A program made the position numbers and the translations under genes. A stretch of 33,369 bases of DNA from Microthrixaceae bacterium (GTDB lineage Bacteria > Actinomycetota > Acidimicrobiia > Acidimicrobiales > DATDAH01), in NCBI GenBank assembly GCA_020637195.1, contig JACJWK010000027.1, positions 1-33,369 on the forward strand, in the 5' to 3' direction. This document shows, piece after piece, positions 1-6,924 of this stretch (positions are counted from its first letter, which is position 1; every line of letters starts with the position of its first letter). The notes beneath the pieces were generated by a model. The model ran no database searches and was not told the origin of the DNA. It saw only the letters and a list, made by a program, of their open reading frames with translations.

Positions 1-403
1 CCAGGTGCGCTTCGCCGGCGTGACCGTGGCCGACACCCGCTCGGCGTACCGCGTGCTCGAGACGAGCCAGCCTCCGGCCTACTACCTGCCGCCCGGCGAC
101 GTCGCCCTCGACCTGCTCGTGCCGGTCGCCCGTCGCACGCACTGCGAGTGGAAGGGCGCCGCCCGGTACCTCGACCTGGTGGTGGGTGAGCGCACCAGCC
201 CGCAGGCGGCGTGGTGCTACGACGACCCGACACCGGCGTTCGCCCCCATCGCCGGCCACCTGGCGTTCTACCCGCAGCGGGTCGACGAGTGCCTCGTGGA
301 CGGCGAGGTCGTCCAGGCCAACGCCGGCGACTTCTACGGCGGCTGGATCACCGCCGACGTCGTGGGGCCGTTCAAGGGTGCCCCGGGCACCCTGCACTGG
401 TAG
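1..403 (+). CDS. DUF427 domain protein, 3' part (start lies before the window)
   Basis: The reading frame is open from the window edge to TAG at 401-403, giving about 132 visible residues. The sequence has the features of the small DUF427 family: VLETSQPPAYYLP near the beginning, CEWKG in the middle, then DPTPAF, HLAFYP, and GGWITADVVGPFKG near the C-terminus. No enzymatic role is established for this family that I can name with confidence. A GTG at 5 is in frame, but family members normally have residues before this point, so I treat the gene as cut by the window edge. The next gene runs on the opposite strand and ends 8 bases further on, so the two converge. The family call is firm; the function is unknown. 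Confidence 0.85.
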   Translation, partial: QVRFAGVTVADTRSAYRVLETSQPPAYYLPPGDVALDLLVPVARRTHCEWKGAARYLDLVVGERTSPQAAWCYDDPTPAFAPIAGHLAFYPQRVDECLVDGEVVQANAGDFYGGWITADVVGPFKGAPGTLHW

Positions 404-411
404 GGGCCCGG

Positions 412-1071
412 CTACCCGATGCCCGCGCCGCCGCCTCCGACGTAGGGGCGGAGGACGGCGGGCAGCGAGTCGGCGGTGCAGCGCAGCACGACCTTGGCCT
501 GGCGCACCTGCGCCTCCGGGGTGCACGGGAAGTACTCGCCCTCGGAGATCGGGACGACCAGCTCGCCCACCCCCTGGGCCGCCAGGGTGAGCTCGCCGCC
601 GGCGAGCGCGACCGTGGCCGGCCGGGCCTGGCCCGCCACCTGGACCGACACGCCGTCGGGGGTGAACGTCACCGGTACGCCCACCGCCTCGGACGCGTTG
701 GCCTCGGAGATCTCGGCCCGGATGACCGCCCGGTCGAGGTCCTGGACCTGGACCTGCGCGTTGAAGAGCACCGAACGGTCGAAGGTGAGCCCCTCGACGT
801 CGATCTCGAACTCGTCGAACGTCACGCCCGGCGTGACCAGGTCGTCCAGCCGCAGCGACAGGTGGTTCACCTCGCCGCCGAGGACGAGGCCGGGCAGGAA
901 CGGGAACGAGCCCACCTCGGCCTCGACGCCGCTCACGTCGATCTGGCGGTCGGCCCCCTCGATCTCCGCCTCCACCCGGTTGGCCAGCAACAGGCGCAGG
1001 CCGACGTCCGCGGCGGCGCCGAGGGCCAGCAGGACCACGAGGAAGATCGCCAGGTTGCGCAGCGCTCGCAC
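412..1071 (-). CDS. DUF2993 / LmeA-like phospholipid-binding protein
   Basis: The product is 219 residues. It starts with one hydrophobic segment (about residues 5-28, signal anchor or signal peptide), followed by the DUF2993 pattern: ANRVEAEIEGA, a VEVGSFPFL-like stretch, then alternating short strands (LRLDDL, FDEFEIDVEGL). LmeA of mycobacteria belongs to this family. It binds phospholipids in the periplasm and supports lipoglycan maturation, so a cell-envelope role is inferred. The start is a GTG at 1071 with GAGGGG about 6 bases before it. The gene follows the end of the larE remnant by 9 bases on the same strand, so the two were probably co-transcribed. The final residues are glycine-rich (VGGGGAGIG). 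Family is confident, exact ligand is not. Confidence 0.8.
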   Translation of the reverse strand: MRALRNLAIFLVVLLALGAAADVGLRLLLANRVEAEIEGADRQIDVSGVEAEVGSFPFLPGLVLGGEVNHLSLRLDDLVTPGVTFDEFEIDVEGLTFDRSVLFNAQVQVQDLDRAVIRAEISEANASEAVGVPVTFTPDGVSVQVAGQARPATVALAGGELTLAAQGVGELVVPISEGEYFPCTPEAQVRQAKVVLRCTADSLPAVLRPYVGGGGAGIG

Positions 1072-1080
1072 CGGGACCCC

Positions 1081-1899
1081 TCAGCGCTCGCCGAGCGCGG
1101 CGTTGAGGTTGCCCGAGCGCAGGCCCTCGAGGTCGAGCGTGACGTACCGGTACCCGGCGCGGTGCACGGCGGCCACGACGGTCTCGCGCCGGTCGAGCAC
1201 CGCGGCCAGGTCGTCGAGGGGCACCTCCAGCCGGGCGGTGTCGTCGTAGTGGCGCACCCGCAGCGCCCGGAAGCCGAGCGCGCCGAGCGCGGCCTCGGCC
1301 TCGGCGACCCGGCGGAGCACCGGCGTGCTGACCGGCGTGCCGTACGGCAGGCGGGAGGCGAGGCAGGCCGCGGCGGGCTTGTCCCACGTGCGCAGCCCCA
1401 GCGCGCGGGACGCGGCCCGAACGTCGCGCTTGGTGAAGCCGGCCTTGACCAGGGGAAGGCGGCGCCGCGGTCGGCGGCGGCCTGCCCGGGGCGGTGGTCG
1501 CCGAGATCGTCGAGGCTGACCCTGATAATTCACGGTGGCCCCCTCGGCGGTGACCACCGGCTCGAGCGTTCCATCAGCGCGCCCCTGTAGCGGGAAGCAG
1601 CGGCTCGCCGTCGTTATCTGGTAGGCGGCGTTGGCCATCTCGGCGGTGGCCACTGGCTGCCAGCGCAGCGCCCACTCGTCGGCGAGCTGACCGGCAGTCG
1701 TCGTGCTCTCGACTGGCGCTATGACGGCGAGAATCGTGATGGCGAGCGACCGGTCGGGCCCGAGGTGTCAGGCCACCCAGGCCAGGAACGCCGAGTCGGC
1801 GCCGCCGCTGAAGGCCACGACGACGCGGTCGAGCTCGCGCAGGCGCGCCCGCAGCCGGTCGAGGTCGGCGGGCGGCGCCGACGCCTCAGCCGCCGGCAT
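1081..1899 (-). pseudogene. larE: larE remnant: sacrificial sulfur transferase with in-frame stop and two compensating frameshifts
   Basis: LarE is an ATP-dependent PP-loop enzyme that donates its own cysteine sulfur to build the nickel-pincer nucleotide cofactor. The start ATG at 1899-1897 overlaps the end of the upstream AlaX gene. The first codons give a normal N-terminus with the PP-loop AFSGGADSAF, but a TGA at 1770-1768 stops it after 43 residues. The same frame resumes and continues to about 1525. There one extra base shifts it, and one base is missing again near 1455 (TTCCCCTGG where the family frame would need another C). Between the shifts, the other frame reads a typical LDDLGDHRPGQ segment. 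After them the C-terminus is normal (WDKPAAACLASR, GYRYVTLDLEGLRSGNLNAAL). The stretch 1525-1770 is poorer in GC, has codons rare here (AAT, TAT, ATA), and lacks the expected RCxHC-type motif (it reads RCFPLQ). Either decay or a local sequencing/assembly fault could explain this. Confidence 0.8.
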
Positions 1900-2617
1900 C
1901 GACGACCTCCACCCGGAGGCGCTTGTTGCCCTTGCCCTTGGACTCGGTCTTCACGACCCGCAGCCGGCCCACCTCGCCCGTGGAGGCGACGTGGGTGCCG
2001 CCGTCGGCCTGCTTGTCGAGTCCCACGATGTCCACGACGCGGATCTCCTGCACGGCCTCGGGGATCAGGTTGACCTTGGTGCGGATGAGATCCTCGTCCT
2101 CGACCGCGGTGGACCGGGGCAGGAACGACACCTCGATCGGTCGGTCGGCGGCCAGCTCGGCGTTGACCAGCTCCTCGACGCGGGGGCCGAACCCCTCGGG
2201 CAGCGGGTCGAACTCGAAGTCCATGCGCGCCGCGAGCGGCGTCATGTTGCCGCCGGTGACCGCCGTGCCCCACTCGTTCCAGATGACGCCGCACAGGACG
2301 TGCAGCGCGGTGTGGGTGCGCATCAGCGCGTGGCGGCGCTCCCAGTCGAGCTCGCCGGTCACCGGGGTGCCGACGGCGGGGAGCGGGCCGTCGAGCGTGT
2401 GCCAGACGTCCGCGCCCCGCTTGGCCACGTCGACGACGCGCGCCTCGCCGCCCTCCCACCGCAGGACGCCCTCGTCGTGGGGCTGGCCGCCCCCGGTGGG
2501 GTACAGCGCGGTGCGGTCGAGGGCGACGGCACCGGCGTCCTCGTCGACCGCGGTGACGGCGGCCTCGAAGGACCGGAGGTAGGCATCACGCAGGTACGCC
2601 AGGTCGGTGCCGGCCAT
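1886..2617 (-). CDS. AlaX-type alanyl-tRNA editing hydrolase
   Basis: The product is 243 residues. It looks like a free-standing version of the AlaRS editing domain, which hydrolyses mischarged Ser- or Gly-tRNA(Ala). Visible features are the N-terminal barrel with YPTGGGQPHDEG (about residues 39-49), the metal site HTALH (His102, His106), and the second metal motif region QADGGTHV, in which His209 is present. The cysteine of the usual CGGTH motif is replaced here by Asp205. The length fits the AlaX-M class. The start ATG at 2617 lies exactly 7 bases after CACACT, suggesting a leaderless transcript. The stop overlaps the start of larE by 14 bases, and larE and the LmeA-like gene follow on the same strand, so this gene probably heads the transcript. 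The family is firm; substrate preference is not visible. Confidence 0.87.
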   Translation of the reverse strand: MAGTDLAYLRDAYLRSFEAAVTAVDEDAGAVALDRTALYPTGGGQPHDEGVLRWEGGEARVVDVAKRGADVWHTLDGPLPAVGTPVTGELDWERRHALMRTHTALHVLCGVIWNEWGTAVTGGNMTPLAARMDFEFDPLPEGFGPRVEELVNAELAADRPIEVSFLPRSTAVEDEDLIRTKVNLIPEAVQEIRVVDIVGLDKQADGGTHVASTGEVGRLRVVKTESKGKGNKRLRVEVVDAGG

Positions 2618-2624
2618 GGCCCCA

Positions 2625-2630
2625 AGTGTG
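2625..2630 (-). promoter_or_regulatory. -10 element of a leaderless promoter for the AlaX gene
   Basis: CACACT on the minus strand is followed by 7 bases and then the ATG at 2617. There is no purine-rich ribosome site between them. The same spacing and hexamer type recur before many genes in this window. Confidence 0.5.
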
Positions 2631-2702
2631 GCGCAAGGGGGGCGACTCGCAGAATTCACACCCGCAGAGCCGGCCCGAGCGGCGCGCCGCGGCGCCAGCT
2701 CA

Positions 2703-2708
2703 TATGCT
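2703..2708 (+). promoter_or_regulatory. Possible -10 element for the binding-protein gene
   Basis: TATGCT lies about 50 bases before the ATG at 2757 and is the best TAnnnT hexamer in the 139-base gap. No -35 match is evident. The leader would contain a short hairpin (CCGGGT-GAA-CCCGG, near 2719) and then the ribosome site. Confidence 0.35.
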
Positions 2709-2756
2709 CTGTGCGCTCCGGGTGAACCCGGGGTGAAACCACCAAGGGGAGAATCA

Positions 2757-4061
2757 ATGCGCAAGAAGGGCTTGTTCAGCCTCTTGGCTCTGTTCTTCGC
2801 CTTCGCTCTGATCGCCGCGGCGTGCGGCAGTGACGACGACGGCGGCGACGAGTCGAGCGGCGACAGCACCACGACGACCGCAGGTGACGACAGCGGCGAC
2901 GCCGCCCAGAACACGGGCGACGGCACCTTCACCGTCGGCACCCTGCTGCCCGAGACCGGCTCGCTGGCCTTCCTCGGGCCACCGGAGTTCGCGGGCGTCG
3001 ACCTGGCCGTCGCCGACATCAACGAGGCCGGCGGCGTGAACGGCGAGGAGATCCCGGACGCCATCCAGGGCGACTCGGGTGACACCTCGACCGACATCGC
3101 CAGCCAGACCAGCGACCGCCTCCTCAGCGAGAACGCCGACGTGATCGTCGGCGCCGCCTCGTCGGGCGTGTCGCTGACCGTGATCGACAAGATCACCGGT
3201 GCCGGCGTCATCCAGTTCTCGCCGGCCAACACGGCGCCGGACTTCACGGACTACGACGACAACGGGCTGTACTTCCGCACCGCTCCGTCCGACGTCCTCC
3301 AGGGCCAGCTCCTCGGTGAGATCATCGCCGGCGACGGCAACGCCACCCTCGGCATCCTGGCGCTCGACGACCCGTACGGCACCGGCCTCGCGGACTTCGT
3401 CGAGGAGTCGTTCACGGACTCCGGCGGCGAGGTGGTCGAGAAGGTCATCTACGACCCGAACGCCACCAACTTCGACGCCGAGGTCCAGCAGGTGGCCGAC
3501 GCCAGCCCCGACGCCGTGATCGTGATCGGCTTCGACGAGTCGGCGCGGATCCTCACCTCGATGATCGAGAAGGGCATCGGCCCCGGCGACATCCCGGTGT
3601 ACGGCACCGACGGCAACATGGGCAACGCCCTCGCCGAGCAGTTCGACGATCCCTCGCAGATCGCCGGCATGAAGGGCACCACCCCGCTCACCGACCTGTC
3701 CTCGGACTTCACGGATCGGCTCGACGAGATCGACCCGAACCTCGAGGACTACAACTACGCCGGTGAGTCCTACGACGCGGTGATCATCACGGCGCTGGCG
3801 GCCAACATCGCCGGCACCGACGAGCCCTCCGCGGTGGCCGCCGAGATCAACGGCGTCACCAAGGACGGCACCACCTGCACCACGTACGCCGAGTGCCTCG
3901 AGCTCATCGAGGCCGGCGAGGACATCGACTACGACGGCATCACCGGTCCGCTGAGCTTCGGCGACGCCGGCGAGCCCTCGGAGGCGAGCTTCGGCATCCT
4001 CGTGTTCGGTGACGACGGCATCGACAGCGACCAGACCACCTTCGAGTTCGCCACGATCTGA
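2757..4061 (+). CDS. livK: Branched-chain amino acid type ABC transporter substrate-binding lipoprotein
   Basis: The product is 434 residues. It begins with a lipoprotein signal (MRKKG, a hydrophobic run, then IAAAC with Cys23 as the likely lipidated residue), followed by an acidic, Ser/Thr-rich linker (about 24-55). From about residue 58 it is a type I periplasmic-binding fold of the LivJ/LivK kind: FTVGTLLPETGSLAFLGPPE, VAVADINEAGGVNG, the Ser-rich VGAASSGVSLTVIDKI ligand-binding stretch, ILALDDPYGTG and YAGESYDAV. It would sit on the outer face of the membrane and deliver ligand to the permease encoded on the opposite strand. AGGGGAGA lies 5 bases before the ATG. The ligand could be leucine/isoleucine/valine, but family members also bind amides, urea or aromatic acids, so specificity is open. 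A strong terminator follows. Confidence 0.9.
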   Translation: MRKKGLFSLLALFFAFALIAAACGSDDDGGDESSGDSTTTTAGDDSGDAAQNTGDGTFTVGTLLPETGSLAFLGPPEFAGVDLAVADINEAGGVNGEEIPDAIQGDSGDTSTDIASQTSDRLLSENADVIVGAASSGVSLTVIDKITGAGVIQFSPANTAPDFTDYDDNGLYFRTAPSDVLQGQLLGEIIAGDGNATLGILALDDPYGTGLADFVEESFTDSGGEVVEKVIYDPNATNFDAEVQQVADASPDAVIVIGFDESARILTSMIEKGIGPGDIPVYGTDGNMGNALAEQFDDPSQIAGMKGTTPLTDLSSDFTDRLDEIDPNLEDYNYAGESYDAVIITALAANIAGTDEPSAVAAEINGVTKDGTTCTTYAECLELIEAGEDIDYDGITGPLSFGDAGEPSEASFGILVFGDDGIDSDQTTFEFATI

Positions 4062-4097
4062 TCCTGGCGGACCGACGGTCTGACCGTCAGTCCTCGG

Positions 4098-4136
4098 AGC
4101 GCCCCCGGCCCTCGGGCCGGGGGCGCTCCCCGTTTT
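4098..4136 (+). terminator. Rho-independent terminator after the binding-protein gene
   Basis: A perfect 13-base-pair stem (AGCGCCCCCGGCC at 4098-4110 with its complement at 4115-4127) closes a four-base loop. It is followed by CCCCG and TTTT at 4133-4136. It lies between the convergent ends of the binding protein and the ATPase gene. The T-run is on the plus-strand side, so it mainly serves the binding-protein gene. Confidence 0.85.
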
Positions 4137-4196
4137 CGCCGCCCCTCGGCGCCGGCCGGCCACTCATCTCGGGGCCGCCCCGGCGGGCGGCCGGCG

Positions 4197-4982
4197 CTAC
4201 TTGGCCTTGGCCAGGGTGCCGAGGTAGAGCTCGATCACCTTGGGGTCGTGGAGCAGCGCCTCACCGGTGTCGGTGTAGGCGTTGCGGCCCTGGTCGAGCA
4301 CGTAGCCCCGGTGGCAGATCTCGAGGCACCGGCGGGCGTTCTGCTCGACCATCACGATGGACACGCCGGCCGCGTTGATGCGACGGCAGCGGATGAACAC
4401 CTCGTCCTGGTAGAGCGGCGACAGGCCGGCCGACGGCTCGTCGAGCAGCAGCACGGTGGGGTCCATCATCAGCGCCCGCCCCATGGCCAGCATCTGGCGC
4501 TCGCCGCCCGACAGGGAGCCGGCCCGCTGCTTGAGCCGCTCGGCCAGCAGGGGGAACAGCTCGGCGACGACGTCCAACCGCTCACGGAAGCGCTTGGGGG
4601 CCAGGTACAGGCCCATCTCGAGGTTCTCCTCCACCGTCAGGCGGGGGAACACGTTGTTGTTCTGGGGGACGTAGCCGATGCCCTTGGCCACGAGGCTGTG
4701 GGCCGGCTGGCTGGTGATGTCCTCGCCCCGCAGCGTCACCCGGCCCGACACCACCTTCACCAGCCCGAACAGCGTCTTGAGCAGCGTGGACTTGCCGGCA
4801 CCGTTGGGGCCGATGATGCCGATCAGCTCGCCGTCGTTCAGGACGAAGTCGCAGCCGTTGAGGATGTTCACCTCGGGGACGTAGCCGGCCACGAGCTCCT
4901 CGGCGGACAGCACCACGTCGCCGCCTGCGGGCGGCGGCGGGATGGGGTGCTCGCCCGATGGGACGTTGGTGGTCTCGCTCAA
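4197..4982 (-). CDS. livF: ABC transporter ATP-binding protein LivF
   Basis: The product is 261 residues and is one of the two ATPases of the branched-chain amino acid type importer. It carries Walker A GPNGAGKST, the Q-loop (YVPQNNNVFPRLTVEENL), the signature LSGGERQML, Walker B LLLDEPSAGLSP and the H-loop region; the H-loop position reads Gln (MVEQNA), as is usual in LivF. I take the TTG at 4982 as start. It overlaps the upstream stop in a TTGA arrangement and has AGGAG 8 bases before it; no ATG fits. About 25 Pro/Gly-rich residues precede the ATPase domain proper. It is the last gene of the minus-strand operon. Confidence 0.9.
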   Translation of the reverse strand: MSETTNVPSGEHPIPPPPAGGDVVLSAEELVAGYVPEVNILNGCDFVLNDGELIGIIGPNGAGKSTLLKTLFGLVKVVSGRVTLRGEDITSQPAHSLVAKGIGYVPQNNNVFPRLTVEENLEMGLYLAPKRFRERLDVVAELFPLLAERLKQRAGSLSGGERQMLAMGRALMMDPTVLLLDEPSAGLSPLYQDEVFIRCRRINAAGVSIVMVEQNARRCLEICHRGYVLDQGRNAYTDTGEALLHDPKVIELYLGTLAKAK

Positions 4983-5929
4983 CGGCCCTGCTCCTCTTCC
5001 CGTGCCTCTTCGATCTCCTCGAGGAGCTCGTCGGCCTCCTCCAGCTCGGCTTCCTCCTCCTCGATGGTGAGGGGCGCGTCGTGGTGGGCGCCCAGGTAGG
5101 CGTCGACCACGGCCTGGTTCTGGCCCACCTCCTCGGGTGGGCTCTCGGCGATGATGCGGCCCTCGGCCATCACGACGACCCAGTCGCTGATGCTCGACAC
5201 GACGTCCATGTCGTGCTCGATGAACAGCACCGTGGCGCCGTCGGCGCGCATCTCCTTGATGTGCTCGAGCAGGGACTGCGTGAGGGCCGGGTTCACGCCC
5301 GCCATGGGCTCGTCGAGCATGATCATCCGCGGCTCGCACATGAGGGCCCGGGCCATCTCGAGCAGCTTGCGCTGACCGCCCGACAGCGTGCCGGCGAACT
5401 CGTTGCGCATGTGGTCCATCTTGAAGCGCTCGAGGAGCTGGTCGGCCCGCTCCTCCACCTCGCGCTCCTGGCGACGCCAGATCCCCGGGACCAGGGCCCG
5501 GAAGAAGTTCTCGCCGCGCTGGTCGGGGGCCGCCAGCTTCATGTTCTCGATGACGGTCAGCTTGGACAGCGCCTTGGTGAGCTGGAAGGTGCGCACCATC
5601 CCGGCCTGCGGGAACTTGTGGGCGGGGGCGGTGGTGAGCCGGGTGCCGTCGAAGGTCCACTCGCCCTCGTCGGGGTCCCCGAAGCCGGTCAGGCAGTTGA
5701 AGAACGTGGTCTTGCCGGCGCCGTTGGGCCCGATCAGCGCGGTGATCGACCCCCGTTGGACCTCGAGGTGGTCGACCTCGACCGCGGTGAGGCCTCCGAA
5801 GCGCCGGACCATGCGGTCCGACACGAGGATGGGGTCGGGCTTGGCGGCCCCCGGCTCGCTCGGCACGTCCGCCAGCTCGGCGGCCAGCCGGGCGGCGCCG
5901 GCGGCGGTGTCGTAGGTGGTGTCACTCAT
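4979..5929 (-). CDS. livG: ABC transporter ATP-binding protein LivG
   Basis: The product is 316 residues. It contains Walker A GPNGAGKTT, a Q-loop, the long insertion between Q-loop and signature typical of LivG (MKLAAPDQRGENFFRALVPGIWRRQEREV), the signature LSGGQRKLLE, Walker B MIMLDEPMAGVNP, and the H-loop FIEHDMD. It pairs with LivF at the cytoplasmic face of the LivH/LivM channel. Two additions stand out. About 35 residues precede the ATPase domain, and after the normal end (VVDAYLGAHH) there is a tail of about 28 residues that is almost entirely Glu, Ala, Leu and Asp, probably an acidic helix. The ATG at 5929 overlaps the end of livM by 8 bases, indicating translational coupling. Confidence 0.92.
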   Translation of the reverse strand: MSDTTYDTAAGAARLAAELADVPSEPGAAKPDPILVSDRMVRRFGGLTAVEVDHLEVQRGSITALIGPNGAGKTTFFNCLTGFGDPDEGEWTFDGTRLTTAPAHKFPQAGMVRTFQLTKALSKLTVIENMKLAAPDQRGENFFRALVPGIWRRQEREVEERADQLLERFKMDHMRNEFAGTLSGGQRKLLEMARALMCEPRMIMLDEPMAGVNPALTQSLLEHIKEMRADGATVLFIEHDMDVVSSISDWVVVMAEGRIIAESPPEEVGQNQAVVDAYLGAHHDAPLTIEEEEAELEEADELLEEIEEAREEEQGR

Positions 5930-6911
5930 CGAGCGCCAGCTCCCGCTTGTTGCCGAAGATGCCCTGTGGTCGGAAGACCATGAGCAGCACGAGGCCGATG
6001 CCGACGAGCATGAACCGCACCTGGCCCACCTGCGTGCCCGAGATGATGGCCTCGGGCAGCTTGTCGTTGGACACGAGCTGGCGCAGGAGGCTGTCGGTGA
6101 AGGCCAGGAGGAACCAGAAGATGATCGAGCCGACCACCGGCCCCCACGTGGTGGCCGCCCCGCCCAGGATGAGCGCCGCGTAGGCGAAGAACGTGAAGTC
6201 GGTCGAGTAGTTGTCGGGTTGCACCGAGGTCTTGGCGATGGCGAAGGCGAACCCCGCGACCGCGCCCATCATGCCGCCGATGATGAGGCTCTGCATCTTG
6301 TACCAGTAGGCGTTCTTGCCGAGGCTGCGCACGGCGTCCTCGTCCTCGCGGATCGCCTTGAGGACCCGGCCCCAGGGGCTGCGCATGAGGACCCAGAGCA
6401 TCAGCGTGAGCGCCAGCACCACCCCCCAGCCCACGGTGACCATCCACAGGTCGTTGCCGCTGAGTTGGACCGGGCCGAACGAGTAGCGCGCCCCGCTGTA
6501 GGGGTTGAGGTCGTAGAACGAGTCGGCGTAGGCGCTGAGCCCGGCGCTGCCGCCCGTGTAGTCGTTGAAGGTGACCGACCGGGCGACGAGGCGGATGATC
6601 TCGCTGGCGGCGATGGTGACGATGGCCAGGTAGTCGGCCCGGAGGCGCAGCGTCGGCAGGCCGAGCAGCAGGGCCAGCACCACCGAGGCCGCGAGCCCCA
6701 CCCCGAGGCCCACCCACAGCGACCACCCGAAGTAGGTGACGCTGACCGCGATGCCGTACGCGCCGACGGCGGCGAAGCCGACCTGGCCGAAGTTCAACAG
6801 GCCGGTGTAGCCGAACTGGAGGTTCAGGCCGATGGCGGCCAGCGCGTAGATGACGGCGTCGACGCCGACCGCCGCCGAGAAGCTGTTGTCGAGGACGGAT
6901 CTCAGGTCCAT
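5922..6911 (-). CDS. livM: Branched-chain amino acid type ABC transporter permease LivM
   Basis: The product is 329 residues, a polytopic membrane protein with about eight or more hydrophobic segments. Family marks are NLQFGYTGLLNFGQVGFAAVGAYG near the N-terminus, the GLPTLRLRADYLAIVTIAASEIIR segment, the cytoplasmic coupling stretch LMRSPWGRVLKAIREDEDAVRSLGKN that contacts the ATPases, and a C-terminus ending VFRPQGIFGNKRELALDE. It forms the inner-membrane channel together with LivH. It starts with ATG at 6911, 13 bases after the livH stop, and overlaps livG by 8 bases, so the four genes form one operon. Confidence 0.93.
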   Translation of the reverse strand: MDLRSVLDNSFSAAVGVDAVIYALAAIGLNLQFGYTGLLNFGQVGFAAVGAYGIAVSVTYFGWSLWVGLGVGLAASVVLALLLGLPTLRLRADYLAIVTIAASEIIRLVARSVTFNDYTGGSAGLSAYADSFYDLNPYSGARYSFGPVQLSGNDLWMVTVGWGVVLALTLMLWVLMRSPWGRVLKAIREDEDAVRSLGKNAYWYKMQSLIIGGMMGAVAGFAFAIAKTSVQPDNYSTDFTFFAYAALILGGAATTWGPVVGSIIFWFLLAFTDSLLRQLVSNDKLPEAIISGTQVGQVRFMLVGIGLVLLMVFRPQGIFGNKRELALDE

Positions 6912-6924
6912 GGTCTCGCTCCCC

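Noticed and set aside
1525..1770. The lower-GC stretch in larE as an inserted mobile element
   Set aside because: The stretch still aligns in length and partly in sequence with larE and has no inverted ends, target duplication or transposase. It is better read as a degraded or badly sequenced part of the gene.
2757..4163. A minus-strand frame of about 470 codons opposite the binding protein
   Set aside because: It has a Val/Gly/Asp/Arg-rich mirror composition, and the plus-strand lipoprotein has a signal, ribosome site and terminator.
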